Part shown: positions 1 through 7,695 of the stretch, piece after piece
How positions within the stretch are numbered: position 1 is the stretch's first letter
Layout of the letters: every line of letters begins with the position of its first letter
Assembly: GCF_003550065.1 (NCBI RefSeq)
Contig: NZ_QXDC01000003.1
Location: 1,054,001-1,118,000, forward strand
Origin: Hephaestia caeni
GTDB taxonomy: Bacteria; Pseudomonadota; Alphaproteobacteria; Sphingomonadales; Sphingomonadaceae
Direction of reading: 5' to 3'
Length of the DNA: 64,000 bases
Notes under the pieces: model-generated
Told to the model about the DNA's origin: nothing
What the model saw: the letters and a program-made list of their open reading frames with translations, nothing else
Database searches by the model: none
Made by a program: the position numbers and the translations under genes

Positions 1-1
1 C

Positions 2-238
2 TTCACCGCCGATGTCGCCGCGACCCGCGCGATGCTGGCCGAGGCGCAGCCCCGGCTCGCCGAGCTGGCCCAGCAGCGCGGGCTCCGGCTCGGCCAGTCG
101 TCGGTCGATGCCGGCGCGGGCGGCCACGGCCAGCCCAACCAGTCACACCAGCCCGGCGCCTCGCGGGCGCCGCTGCCTTCCCGTCCGATGCGTGCCGAGC
201 ACGACGAGGATGTCCTCCAAACCGGCCGCCTGGCCTGA
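2..238 (+). CDS. fliK: Flagellar hook-length control protein, C-terminal end (partial)
   Basis: Only the last 78 codons are in the window; the gene continues to the left. The visible residues (FTADVAATRAMLAEAQPRLA and onward) match the end of the FliK C-terminal domain, where a helix of the type 'R-x-x-L-x-x-A-x-P-x-L-x-x-L' is followed by a 'G-L-x-L-x-x-S-V' strand. FliK is exported by the flagellar type III apparatus and triggers the substrate switch of FlhB when the hook has reached its length. It lies 15 bp before fliL, which is the expected order. The tail after about residue 40 is low-complexity and polar. The assignment rests on the short motif plus context. Confidence 0.75.
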   Translation, partial: FTADVAATRAMLAEAQPRLAELAQQRGLRLGQSSVDAGAGGHGQPNQSHQPGASRAPLPSRPMRAEHDEDVLQTGRLA

Positions 239-253
239 ACCAAGGATTGAACG

Positions 254-868
254 ATGAGCGACGATAGCAATGCGACCGCGCCCAAGAAGAAGGGCGGATT
301 GAAGAAGGTGCTGATGATGACCGTGGCGTTGGTCGCGCTCGTCGGCGGTGGGGTCGGTGCGGGGCTGTACGCGGCCTCGTCGGGATTGATCGGTGGTGGT
401 GGCGGTGCGGCCGCGGTCGAGAACGGTCCGCGGCTGGTGCCCAAGGCGGAGGAAAAGCGCGCGCCGGCGCCGGGCGAAGGCGAGGGCCACGGCGAATCGA
501 GTTCAAGCGGTTCGGGCGAATCGACCCCGCTGGGCGTCGGCGGAGACAAATATGCCTCGACCTATTATGCGATGGACAAGGAGTTCACCTCGAACCTCCG
601 CGACAGCGCGCATTACGTCCAGGTCGGGATCGCGGTCGGCACGCATTACGACGACCGCGTGATCGAGAATCTGCGCACGCACGAGATTGCGGTGCGTTCG
701 GCGGTGCTGATGACGCTCGGCGACGCGACCGAGGACGATGTCTTCAGCTCCGAGGGCAAGAAGCACCTCCAGACCAAGATCGTCGCCTCGATCAACAATG
801 TGCTCAAACAAAAAGAGGGCTTCGGGGGGATTGGTAACGTCTACTTTACCAATTTCGTTGTTCAGTGA
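254..868 (+). CDS. fliL: Flagellar basal body-associated protein FliL
   Basis: The product is 204 residues. A lysine-rich cytoplasmic start is followed by one membrane segment (about residues 18-42, rich in V, A, L and G) and a flexible Gly/Ser/Glu linker up to about residue 95. A periplasmic domain ends in 'VYFTNFVVQ', the conserved end of FliL. FliL is a single-pass inner-membrane protein that surrounds the stator units and raises motor output. It lies between fliK and fliM, with 3 bp to fliM. The start ATG follows a weak purine stretch; no nearer start gives the basic N-terminus. The linker is longer than usual but otherwise nothing is odd. Confidence 0.93.
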   Translation: MSDDSNATAPKKKGGLKKVLMMTVALVALVGGGVGAGLYAASSGLIGGGGGAAAVENGPRLVPKAEEKRAPAPGEGEGHGESSSSGSGESTPLGVGGDKYASTYYAMDKEFTSNLRDSAHYVQVGIAVGTHYDDRVIENLRTHEIAVRSAVLMTLGDATEDDVFSSEGKKHLQTKIVASINNVLKQKEGFGGIGNVYFTNFVVQ

Positions 869-871
869 GAC

Positions 872-1822
872 ATGGTTAACGAGCCAGCAACCACGGCCAA
901 GGCCGATCGGCGCGAACGCCCCCGCGATAGCGCGGAGCCGTCGTCCGCGCTGGGCGTCGCCAACCTCAATCCGTTCGGCGATCTGCACACGATGCAGCAT
1001 CTGTCGGCGCGGCTGGCGCGGTCGCTGCGCGGCGTGTTCGAGCCGCTGCTGCGCGCCGAAACGCGCGTCTGGGCCGAACCGCTCGTCGTCCAGCGCTTCG
1101 CCGATTACCGCGCCGAGCGCCCCGAGGGGCTGACGGCGTGGGTGCCGCTCAAGATAACGCCCGGCACCGGCCGCGCGCTCGCAGTGCTCGATGCCGGGTT
1201 CGTGCTCGAGATGCTCGACCGGTTCTTCGGCGGCCCCGGGGTAGCGCCGGCCGCGATCCCCAACGAATTTTCGGCGACCGCCGAGATGATGGCGGCGCGT
1301 GTCGCGCGCCAGCTCGCGGCACCGCTCACGGTCGCCTGGGAACCGCTGGTGCGGCTCGGTTTCGAGGCGGGCAATGTCGAGGTCAACGCCTCGATGCTCG
1401 CCGATCTCGACGCCGACGACGCGATGGTCGTCACCCGCTTCGGCATCGCCGCGGGCGACGGCGAGCATCGCCGGCTTGATCTCGTCTATCCGGTCGCCGC
1501 GCTGAAGCCGCACACGCTATCGCTCACCGGCAAGGTCCACACCAAGAGTGCCGAGCCCGAGCCCGAATGGCGCAATGGAATCACCCGCGCGGTAATGGCG
1601 GTGCAATTCCCGGTCCGCTCGGTGCTCGCCGAGCCCGTCATCTCGCTCGCGCGGCTGATGGAGCTGAAGGAAGGCGACGTCATCCCGATCAGCTTCGGCC
1701 CCGAAGTACCGGTGATGATCGGCACCGACCGGTTCGGCGCCGGCACCGTCGGCACCTCCAACGGCCGCGCCGCGATCCGGCTCAATTCGATCGTTCGAAT
1801 CAACGAGGAAGATTTCCGATGA
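872..1822 (+). CDS. fliM: Flagellar motor switch protein FliM
   Basis: The product is 316 residues. The middle domain carries the GGPG loop (residues 120-123), which in FliM contacts FliG, and the C-terminal SpoA-type domain ends in 'VRINEEDFR'. FliM is part of the cytoplasmic C-ring that sets rotation direction. The N-terminus is unusual: the first 45 residues are Ala/Arg/Glu rich and I see no 'EIDALL'-type CheY-binding motif, which FliM normally carries at its very start. The stop overlaps the fliN start by 4 bp (ATGA), so translation of the two is probably coupled. Family and role are clear; how this protein receives the chemotaxis signal is open. Confidence 0.92.
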   Translation: MVNEPATTAKADRRERPRDSAEPSSALGVANLNPFGDLHTMQHLSARLARSLRGVFEPLLRAETRVWAEPLVVQRFADYRAERPEGLTAWVPLKITPGTGRALAVLDAGFVLEMLDRFFGGPGVAPAAIPNEFSATAEMMAARVARQLAAPLTVAWEPLVRLGFEAGNVEVNASMLADLDADDAMVVTRFGIAAGDGEHRRLDLVYPVAALKPHTLSLTGKVHTKSAEPEPEWRNGITRAVMAVQFPVRSVLAEPVISLARLMELKEGDVIPISFGPEVPVMIGTDRFGAGTVGTSNGRAAIRLNSIVRINEEDFR

Positions 1823-2115
1823 ACGACATGACCGGCGGTATCCCCGCCGACGGCGCGATCGCCGCCAATTTCAAGCTGCTTCAGGATGTCGACGTCAAGC
1901 TGACGGTCGAGATCGGGTCGACCCAGCTCACGCTGCGCGAATTGCTCGCGCTCGGCGAATCGAGCGTGATCGAACTCGACCGCCAAGCCAACGAACTGCT
2001 CGACGTGTTCGTCAACGGCACGCTGATCGGGCGCGGCGAGGTGGTGACGGTGGGCGAGCGCTTCGGCGTGCGGATGACCGAACTCGTCTCGCCTGAAAAG
2101 CGCGGCAAGGCGTAA
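1819..2115 (+). CDS. fliN: Flagellar motor switch protein FliN
   Basis: The product is 98 residues. It has the SpoA fold signature: 'LQDVDVKLTVEIGSTQLTLR', then 'LLALGESSVIELDR' and 'LIGRGEVVTVGERFGVRMTE'. FliN forms the lower rim of the C-ring with FliM. I chose the ATG at 1819 because it overlaps the fliM stop as ATGA and leaves the usual short N-terminal tail before the SpoA domain. An upstream open stretch in the same frame lies inside fliM and is not coding. The length is typical for a FliN without an N-terminal extension. Confidence 0.93.
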   Translation: MNDMTGGIPADGAIAANFKLLQDVDVKLTVEIGSTQLTLRELLALGESSVIELDRQANELLDVFVNGTLIGRGEVVTVGERFGVRMTELVSPEKRGKA

Positions 2116-2122
2116 CCGACCG

Positions 2123-2377
2123 ATGATGTGGTCCTACATCCTCAAGCTCGTCGTGCTGCTGCCGCTGGTGTGCGGGCTGATGATCGGCTGCCTCTATTTA
2201 TGGCGCCGGCTGGAGGCGCGGATGCCGGGCCAGCCCGCCAACCGCCTGCTCGCGGTCAAGGAAACGATGATGATCTCGCCGGGGCTCAAGCTCGCGGTGC
2301 TCGAATTCGAAGGGCGCAAGCTGCTCGTATCGGTCGGGCGCGGCGGCGTCACCCTGATCGATCGGGGCAATCAGTGA
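2123..2377 (+). CDS. fliO: Flagellar biosynthetic protein FliO
   Basis: The product is 84 residues. One membrane helix (about residues 5-26) is followed by a small cytoplasmic domain with 'LAVKETMMISPGLKLAVLEFEGRKLLVSVGRGGVTLIDR', the compact beta-rich fold of FliO. FliO helps assemble the FliP ring of the flagellar export gate. It sits 7 bp after fliN, and its stop overlaps the proposed GTG start of fliP. It is short even for FliO, a family that varies much in length. The assignment depends on the TM-plus-small-domain layout and on position between fliN and fliP. Confidence 0.85.
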   Translation: MMWSYILKLVVLLPLVCGLMIGCLYLWRRLEARMPGQPANRLLAVKETMMISPGLKLAVLEFEGRKLLVSVGRGGVTLIDRGNQ

Positions 2378-3285
2378 GCCAGCCCGTGATCCGCCGCCTG
2401 CGCGCCGATGCGCCGGTGCTGTTCAGCCAGCCGCGCGCAGCCCGTGAGGTGCGCGGCGGCGGGCTCTCGCTCGGCCGGCTCGTCCTGATCGTGCTCGCGT
2501 TTGCGCTGGTCGCGGTCATCGCTGCGCCTGCCTTCGCGCAAAGCACGCCCACCGCCCCGGTGGCACAGGCGCCCGCCACGCCCGGCGTTGGTGATGCTAT
2601 CGATCGCGCGCTCGGCGATCTCGGCAGCGCCTCGAACGCGGGGCAGGGCGACGCGCCGATGGCGCTCAGCCTGCAAATCCTCATCATCATGGGGCTGCTC
2701 ACGGTGCTGCCGGGTATCGTGCTGATGATGACCAGCTTCACGCGGATCATCATCGTGCTCGCGATCCTGCGCCAGGCGCTCGGGCTCCAGCAGACGCCGC
2801 CCAACCAGGTGCTGATCGGGCTGGCGCTGTTCCTCTCCTTCTTCGTGATGTCGCCGGTGATCAGCCAGATGAACACGACCGCGATCGAACCCTATTCCGC
2901 CGGCAAGATCGGCGCGACCGAGATGATCAAGGCCGCGGGCGCGCCGCTGCATGATTTCATGATGAAGCAGACGCGCACCAAGGACGTGACGATGTTCGCG
3001 CAGATGGCCAAATCCGGCCCCTATGCGACCCCCGCCGATGTGCCGTGGTCGGTCGCGCTGCCCGCGTTCGTCACCAGCGAACTCAAGACCGCGTTCCAGA
3101 TCGGCTTCCTCATCTTCCTGCCCTTCATCGTCATCGATCTCGTCGTCGCGACGGTGCTGATGAGTCTGGGCATGATGATGCTGTCGCCGACGATCATCTC
3201 GCTGCCGTTCAAGCTGCTGCTGTTCGTCCTCGTCGATGGCTGGGCGCTGACGATGGGCAGCCTCGCCAATTCGTTCATGACCTGA
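2374..3285 (+). CDS. fliP: Flagellar export gate protein FliP
   Basis: The product is 303 residues from the GTG at 2374, which overlaps the fliO stop (GTGA); a second GTG at 2386 is possible. A basic stretch of about 30 residues precedes a signal-peptide-like segment (LVLIVLAFALVAVIAAPAFA, about residues 36-55), as expected for FliP, which is made with a cleaved leader. Then come the family blocks 'VLPGIVLMMTSFTRIIIVL', 'LRQALGLQQTPPNQVLIGLA' and 'GFLIFLPFIVIDLVVA'. FliP forms, with FliQ and FliR, the core of the flagellar type III export channel. fliQ follows 11 bp later. Confidence 0.93.
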   Translation: MSQPVIRRLRADAPVLFSQPRAAREVRGGGLSLGRLVLIVLAFALVAVIAAPAFAQSTPTAPVAQAPATPGVGDAIDRALGDLGSASNAGQGDAPMALSLQILIIMGLLTVLPGIVLMMTSFTRIIIVLAILRQALGLQQTPPNQVLIGLALFLSFFVMSPVISQMNTTAIEPYSAGKIGATEMIKAAGAPLHDFMMKQTRTKDVTMFAQMAKSGPYATPADVPWSVALPAFVTSELKTAFQIGFLIFLPFIVIDLVVATVLMSLGMMMLSPTIISLPFKLLLFVLVDGWALTMGSLANSFMT

Positions 3286-3296
3286 GCCGCGATACG

Positions 3297-3566
3297 ATGG
3301 ACGCCGATTATTTCCTGACGGTCGCGCATGAGGCGATGTGGGTGCTCGCGCTCGCCGCCGCGCCGATCCTGATCCCGATCCTGCTCGCCGGGCTGATCAT
3401 CGGCATGATCCAGGCGGCGACCTCGATCAACGAACAGACCTTGTCGTTCATTCCCAAGCTGATCGTCACCGCGGTGTCGGTGCTGATCTTCGGCAGCCTG
3501 ATCATGGGGCTGCTGAGCGATTTCACGCTCGGAATCTACGATCGCATCCCGGATCTGGTGCAGTGA
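3297..3566 (+). CDS. fliQ: Flagellar export gate protein FliQ
   Basis: The product is 89 residues, the usual FliQ length, with two membrane helices (about 15-38 and 50-75). The FliQ signature 'GLIIGMIQAATSINEQTLSFIPKLI' lies between and across them (only parts quoted). FliQ wraps around the FliP5FliR1 core of the export gate in the inner membrane. The ATG at 3297 is chosen because it gives the standard N-terminus (MDADYFLTVAHEAMWVLA) directly after fliP. The gene is followed by a palindromic repeat and then fliR. Confidence 0.94.
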   Translation: MDADYFLTVAHEAMWVLALAAAPILIPILLAGLIIGMIQAATSINEQTLSFIPKLIVTAVSVLIFGSLIMGLLSDFTLGIYDRIPDLVQ

Positions 3567-3571
3567 TTGCA

Positions 3572-3702
3572 CCCTCTCCCCTTGGGAGAGGGAGGGGCCC
3601 GCTCGGCGCAGCCGAGTGGGAGGATGAGGGTGGTCGCCGTTCGCTTTTCGCCCTCACCCTCCCGCGGCTTCGCCGCTCCTTCCCTCTCCCAAAGGGAGAG
3701 GG
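3572..3702 (+). repeat. Composite palindromic repeat between fliQ and fliR (family B)
   Basis: This stretch opens with a hairpin (CCCTCTCCC-ctt-GGGAGAGGG, 3573-3593) and closes with a near copy (CCCTCTCCC-aaa-GGGAGAGGG, 3682-3702). Between them the arms GGATGAGGGTGG and CCCTCACCCTCC also pair, and two small stems (GCTCGGC-GCCGAG and GCGGC-GCCGC) are nested inside, so the whole 131 bp can fold on itself. No coding frame is supported. The right arm ends 4 bp before the fliR start, and its GGGAGAGGG acts as the only visible Shine-Dalgarno sequence of fliR. Confidence 0.8.
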
Positions 3703-3706
3703 ATAA

Positions 3707-4480
3707 ATGCTCGGCTTCGGCCTTGCGATCGAGCCGCAGCTCTGGGCGCTGATCTTCGTCATGGTGCGGATCGGCGCGGCGTTCATCGCCGCACCCGTGT
3801 TTGGCGCGGTCTCGATTCCGCTGCCGGTCCGCGTCGCTTTGTCGGGGGCGATCGGGGTGCTCGTGCTCGGCACGCATCCGGTGACGCCGCCGACGGAGGT
3901 GTTCGCGCTCGCCACCTTCCTGTCGATCGCCGGCGAGGCGCTGGTCGGGCTCGCGATCGGCTTCATTCTCCAGATCGCCTTCGCCGCGCCGCTTGTCGCA
4001 GGCGAGATCATCGGCAATTCGATGGGGATCGGCTTCGCCTCGATGATCGATCCGCAGACCGGGCGGTCGAGCGCGGCGCTGAGCAATTTCCTGTCGACGA
4101 TGCTGACCTTGCTGTTCCTGTCGGTCAACGGCCACCTCGTGCTCGTCGACATGCTCGTCAAAAGCTATGATGCGATGCCGCCCGGTGCGGCGTGGATGGC
4201 GCCCGAGCGGTTCCGGGACATCGCCTTTTTCGGCAGCTACGCCTTTGCGGCGGGGTTCCTGCTGGCGCTGCCGGTCGGCTTCCTGCTGCTGTGCCTCAAC
4301 CTCATCGTCGGGATGCTGTCGCGCTCGGCGCCCGCGCTCAACCTGTTTGCGATCGGGCTGCCGATGAGCCTCGGCGTCGGCGTGATCGCGCTCGCGATCG
4401 CCTTCCCCGCGATGGGCGATTACATGATCATCATCGTCGACGAAGGGCTTCGCGCCGCGCAGAATCTGGTGTTCGGCTGA
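3707..4480 (+). CDS. fliR: Flagellar export gate protein FliR
   Basis: The product is 257 residues with about six membrane segments. Family features are the opening 'LWALIFVMVRIGAAFIAAPVFG', the block 'GEIIGNSMGIGFASMIDPQTG' and the closing 'LPMSLGVGVIALAIAFPAMG'. FliR is the single-copy subunit that completes the FliPQR export gate and contacts FlhB. Its stop overlaps the flhB start (TGATG). Its ribosome binding site lies in the right arm of the palindromic repeat upstream, so the repeat is part of the expression signal of this gene. Confidence 0.93.
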   Translation: MLGFGLAIEPQLWALIFVMVRIGAAFIAAPVFGAVSIPLPVRVALSGAIGVLVLGTHPVTPPTEVFALATFLSIAGEALVGLAIGFILQIAFAAPLVAGEIIGNSMGIGFASMIDPQTGRSSAALSNFLSTMLTLLFLSVNGHLVLVDMLVKSYDAMPPGAAWMAPERFRDIAFFGSYAFAAGFLLALPVGFLLLCLNLIVGMLSRSAPALNLFAIGLPMSLGVGVIALAIAFPAMGDYMIIIVDEGLRAAQNLVFG

Positions 4481-5607
4481 TGGCGGAGGAGTTCGGCGAA
4501 AAGACGGAAGCCCCGACACCCAAGCGCAAGCGCGATTCGGCCAAGGAAGGCAATATCCTCAAGTCGCGCGAATTCGCGACGGCATTGGTGGTGCTCGCGG
4601 GATGCGGCTGGATGATGTTCTTCGGGGGCGCGCTGCTCGACGCGTGCAAGGCGGTGATGGCGGCGAGCTTCCAGTTCGGGCGCGGCGACGTCGAGGATTT
4701 CGAGCCGTTCCGGCCGCTCGCCGAGGCGGGGTGGAAACTCGCACCGTCGCTCGGCACCCTGTTCGCGATCACGATCCTGGCGGGGATCGCCAGCCAGGCC
4801 GGGCTCGGCGCGTTCCAGTTCAACGCCGGGCTGTGGGCACCCAAGGCCTCGCGCGTCAATCCGTTGTCGGGACTCAAGCGCATCCTGGGGCCGCAGGGGT
4901 GGATCGAGCTGGGTAAGTCGCTGCTCAAGGTTGCGCTGCTGGCGGGAATCGGGGCGTATATGCTGCTCGCCGCCGGGCATCGCTCGATCGGCATGGCGGG
5001 CACCGACGTCAACGGCGCGGTCGCCACGCTCGGCTCGACGCTGATCGGGATCATGTTCGCGATGGCCGCCGGGCTGGCGCTGATCGCCGCGATCGACGTG
5101 CCGATCCAGATCGTCCGCCTGCTCGGCAAGCTTCGGATGAGCAAGCAGGAAGTGAAGGACGAGCACAAGGAAAGCGAAGGCTCGCCCGAGGCCAAGGGCG
5201 CGATGCGCGCGCGCCAGCGCCAGATGGCGAAACGCTCGGTCAAACAGGCGGTGGCGGGCGCGCACGTCGTGCTCACCAACCCGACCCATTTCTCGGTCGC
5301 GCTGCGCTACGAGCGCGCGACCGATCAGGTGCCTGTCGTGGTCGCCAAGGGACGCGGCGTCACCGCGCTCGCGATCCGCGAGGTCGCGGGCGAGGCGGGG
5401 GTGCCGGTGCTCGAATATCCGGCACTGGCGCGCGCGCTTTACTACACCAGCCAGGAAAACCAGGAGATCCGCGACGATCTCTACATGGCAATCGCGACCG
5501 TGCTGGCGTTCGTCTTCAACCTCAACCTCCAGGCCGGTGGCACGCCGCCTGTGGTCACCGTGCCGCCGGGCGCGCGGTTCGACGAAAACGGCGTGTCGCT
5601 TGGTTAG
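4480..5607 (+). CDS. flhB: Flagellar type III export switch protein FlhB
   Basis: The product is 375 residues. The N-terminus (MAEEFGEKTEAPTPKRKRDS) is typical of FlhB. Four membrane helices follow (about 30-205). The cytoplasmic domain has the self-cleavage motif NPTH at residues 267-270 within 'VVLTNPTHFSVALRY'. Cleavage between N and P changes the export specificity from hook to filament proteins, a switch driven by FliK, the partial gene at the left edge. The start overlaps the fliR stop. A single arm of the palindrome family seen at 36737, 39229, 42914 and 43576 begins right at the stop codon. Confidence 0.95.
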   Translation: MAEEFGEKTEAPTPKRKRDSAKEGNILKSREFATALVVLAGCGWMMFFGGALLDACKAVMAASFQFGRGDVEDFEPFRPLAEAGWKLAPSLGTLFAITILAGIASQAGLGAFQFNAGLWAPKASRVNPLSGLKRILGPQGWIELGKSLLKVALLAGIGAYMLLAAGHRSIGMAGTDVNGAVATLGSTLIGIMFAMAAGLALIAAIDVPIQIVRLLGKLRMSKQEVKDEHKESEGSPEAKGAMRARQRQMAKRSVKQAVAGAHVVLTNPTHFSVALRYERATDQVPVVVAKGRGVTALAIREVAGEAGVPVLEYPALARALYYTSQENQEIRDDLYMAIATVLAFVFNLNLQAGGTPPVVTVPPGARFDENGVSLG

Positions 5608-5625
5608 GGAGCGGGCCGGTGCCGC
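5607..5625 (+). repeat. Solo right arm of the long palindrome family C
   Basis: GGGAGCGGGCCGGTGCCGC directly follows the flhB TAG. It is identical to the outer right arm of the full palindromes at 36737-36820 and 43576-43697. No matching left arm is seen within 200 bp upstream, so this is a remnant or a half element. Confidence 0.7.
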
Positions 5626-5703
5626 CGCCCGAATAAGCCAAACAACCCTAAATATTTCCGCCGCGCGGTCGCTCTTTGGGATAGCGCGACAAGGGGCTTG
5701 CGG

Positions 5704-7167
5704 ATGACCACGACCAGTTCGACCGATCCGACGGCCTCGGCCACATCGCAGATCCTGACCTCGCTCAACAGCGGTTCGGGGATCGATACGCCCAATCTCG
5801 TCTCGTCGCTGGTGGCGGCGCAATATGCGGTCAAGCGCGACCAGCTCTCGGCGCGAAGCGACGCGCTCTCCACGCAGATTTCGGATGCCGCCGCGCTGCT
5901 CAGCGGTATCCAGACCTTCTCTTCCTCGCTCAAGACGCTCGTCGGCAGCGGTTCGCTGTCGACCCAGCCGACCAGCTCGAACGCCAGCGTCCTTTCGGTC
6001 AGCGCGCTGTCGGGCGCCAAGCTCGCCGGCCTGTCGGCCTCGATCGAGGTCCAGAAGCTTGCCATCGCGCAGACCAGCGCCACCGCCGTGGTCGCCGATC
6101 GCACCGCGACGATCGGCACCGGCAGCTTCACGCTGACCTTCGGCACCGCGACCGTCGCCGGTGGGGCGATGACGGGCTTCACCGCGGGCAGCGGCACCCC
6201 GATCGATATCGCGATCGACGCCGATCATGCCAGCCTCGACGGCATCGCGAGCGCGATCAACGCCGCCAAGGCGGGCGTCACCGCGACGATCGTCACCGAT
6301 TCAGGCGGTGCGCGGCTGATGCTCAAGAGCGCGACCGGTGCCGAACAGGCGTTCACGCTGACCGCGAGCGCCGGCTCGGACCCCGCGCTCGCCGCGCTCA
6401 ATGTCGGTGTCGGGGCGACGGGCACGACGATCGGCACCGCCGCGCAAGACGCGGTGGTGGTGCTCGACGGCATCGCCGTGACCCGCAGCACCAACAGCGT
6501 CGACGATCTGATCGAGGGGGTGAAGATCGATCTGCTCGCCGCATCGCCGGGCACGCCGGTGACGATCGGCAGCACGCGCCCGATCGCGAGCCTCGAACAG
6601 GTCGTGACCGACTTCGTCGATACCTACAATCACATGCTCGCGCTGTTGAAGGAAGACACCAACCCGATATCGGGCACGCTCGCCCGCGATGGCGCGGCGC
6701 GCACGCTCAAGACGTCGCTCGCGGCGCTGACGCTGACGCCGCTGACCTCGGGCGGGGCCGCCGGCGTGCCGGCGACGCTGGCCGAGATCGGCGTCACTAC
6801 CAATCGCGACGGCACGCTCAGCGTCGATTCGACCAAGCTGTCGCGCGCGCTGGCGGCGACGCCCGATGCGATCGAGGCGATGTTCGCGAAGGGGAGTGCG
6901 GCGACCGGCGACGGGCTTCCCGCCGCGCTCGACGCGATCGCCAAGGCGGCGGCCGACAAGAAATACGGCCTCGTCGCGAGCCAGGCCACCTATGACAAGG
7001 CGCTCGGCGCGATCGCCGACCAGCAGACACGGATCGAGGATCAGGCCGAGGCGATGACGACGCGGCTGACCCGGCAATTCGCGAGCATGGACGCGCGCGT
7101 CGCGGCGTATAAATCGACCCAGACCTTCCTCGAGGCGCAGATCGCGGCCTGGAACAAGAAGGACTGA
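5704..7167 (+). CDS. fliD: Flagellar filament cap protein FliD
   Basis: The product is 487 residues. The first 110 residues contain the FliD_N pattern (SGSGIDTPNLVSSLVAAQYA, then a Ser/Ala/Thr-rich coiled segment). The middle is Thr/Gly/Ala-rich with 'LTASAGSDPALAALNVG', a FLGI-like insertion domain. The last 60 residues form the C-terminal coil ('MTTRLTRQFASMDARVAAYKSTQTFLEAQIAAWN'). FliD caps the filament tip and folds incoming flagellin. I chose the ATG at 5704, 7 bp after AAGGGG, rather than the TTG two codons upstream. fliS follows after 5 bp, the common fliD-fliS pair. An untranslated gap of 96 bp separates it from flhB, so it may have its own promoter, but I see no clear sigma-28 match. 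Confidence 0.92.
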   Translation: MTTTSSTDPTASATSQILTSLNSGSGIDTPNLVSSLVAAQYAVKRDQLSARSDALSTQISDAAALLSGIQTFSSSLKTLVGSGSLSTQPTSSNASVLSVSALSGAKLAGLSASIEVQKLAIAQTSATAVVADRTATIGTGSFTLTFGTATVAGGAMTGFTAGSGTPIDIAIDADHASLDGIASAINAAKAGVTATIVTDSGGARLMLKSATGAEQAFTLTASAGSDPALAALNVGVGATGTTIGTAAQDAVVVLDGIAVTRSTNSVDDLIEGVKIDLLAASPGTPVTIGSTRPIASLEQVVTDFVDTYNHMLALLKEDTNPISGTLARDGAARTLKTSLAALTLTPLTSGGAAGVPATLAEIGVTTNRDGTLSVDSTKLSRALAATPDAIEAMFAKGSAATGDGLPAALDAIAKAAADKKYGLVASQATYDKALGAIADQQTRIEDQAEAMTTRLTRQFASMDARVAAYKSTQTFLEAQIAAWNKKD

Positions 7168-7172
7168 CGCGC

Positions 7173-7574
7173 ATGGGGGCGTATGCGAGCAGGATCGGGC
7201 GCGACCCCGAGGCGACCTATCGTCAGATCGACGCCGCCGGCCGCACGGGCGAGGCCGATCCGCACGCGTTGGTGCAAGTGCTCTACGAGGAACTCGTGCG
7301 CGCGCTGCGGGTTACCGCCTGGGCGGCCGAACACCGCCAGTTGCGCGTGCGCAGCGAAAAGGCGACGCGATCGATCGCGATCCTGTTCGCGCTCGAATCG
7401 GGGCTCGATTTCGAACGCGGCGGCGAGGTCTCGAAAACGCTTGCGCGGCTCTATCAGGGCGCGCGCCAGACGGTGATCAACGCCAGCCTCGGCCACGATC
7501 CCGCGCCGTTTGTCGAGGTCGCCGACAATATCGAGGAAATCGCCGAAGCCTGGCGGCAGGTACGCGGGGGGTGA
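7173..7574 (+). CDS. fliS: Flagellin export chaperone FliS
   Basis: The product is 133 residues and mainly helical. The pattern 'DPHALVQVLYEELVRALRVTAWAAE' near residue 30 and 'LARLYQGARQTVINAS' near residue 90 fit FliS, a cytoplasmic four-helix chaperone that holds the C-terminus of flagellin before export. It follows fliD directly and is the last gene of the flagellar run in this window; no flagellin gene is present here. It faces the FAD oxidoreductase gene tail to tail across an inverted repeat. Confidence 0.88.
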   Translation: MGAYASRIGRDPEATYRQIDAAGRTGEADPHALVQVLYEELVRALRVTAWAAEHRQLRVRSEKATRSIAILFALESGLDFERGGEVSKTLARLYQGARQTVINASLGHDPAPFVEVADNIEEIAEAWRQVRGG

Positions 7575-7589
7575 GGCGTTCAGCCCTTT

Positions 7590-7681
7590 TCCGTTCGTGC
7601 TGAGCTTGTCGAAGCACCGTTTTTCCTATTCGGCGGCAGAAGGAAGCGGAACGGCCCTTCGACAAGCTCAGGGCGAACGGA
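7590..7681. repeat. Inverted repeat between convergent genes
   Basis: Two arms, around 7591-7619 (core CTGAGCTTGTCGAAG) and 7650-7680 (core CTTCGACAAGCTCAG), are complementary apart from two dinucleotide changes. The loop is about 30 bp. Repeats with this core are widespread in sphingomonad genomes as far as I recall. It lies between the fliS stop and the stop of the oxidoreductase gene and could serve as a two-way transcription end. Confidence 0.75.
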
Positions 7682-7695
7682 AAATTTAATTCCGC

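Noticed and set aside
5641..5703. Sigma-28 flagellar promoter before fliD
   Set aside because: A TAAA is present but no GCCGATAA-like element follows at the right distance.
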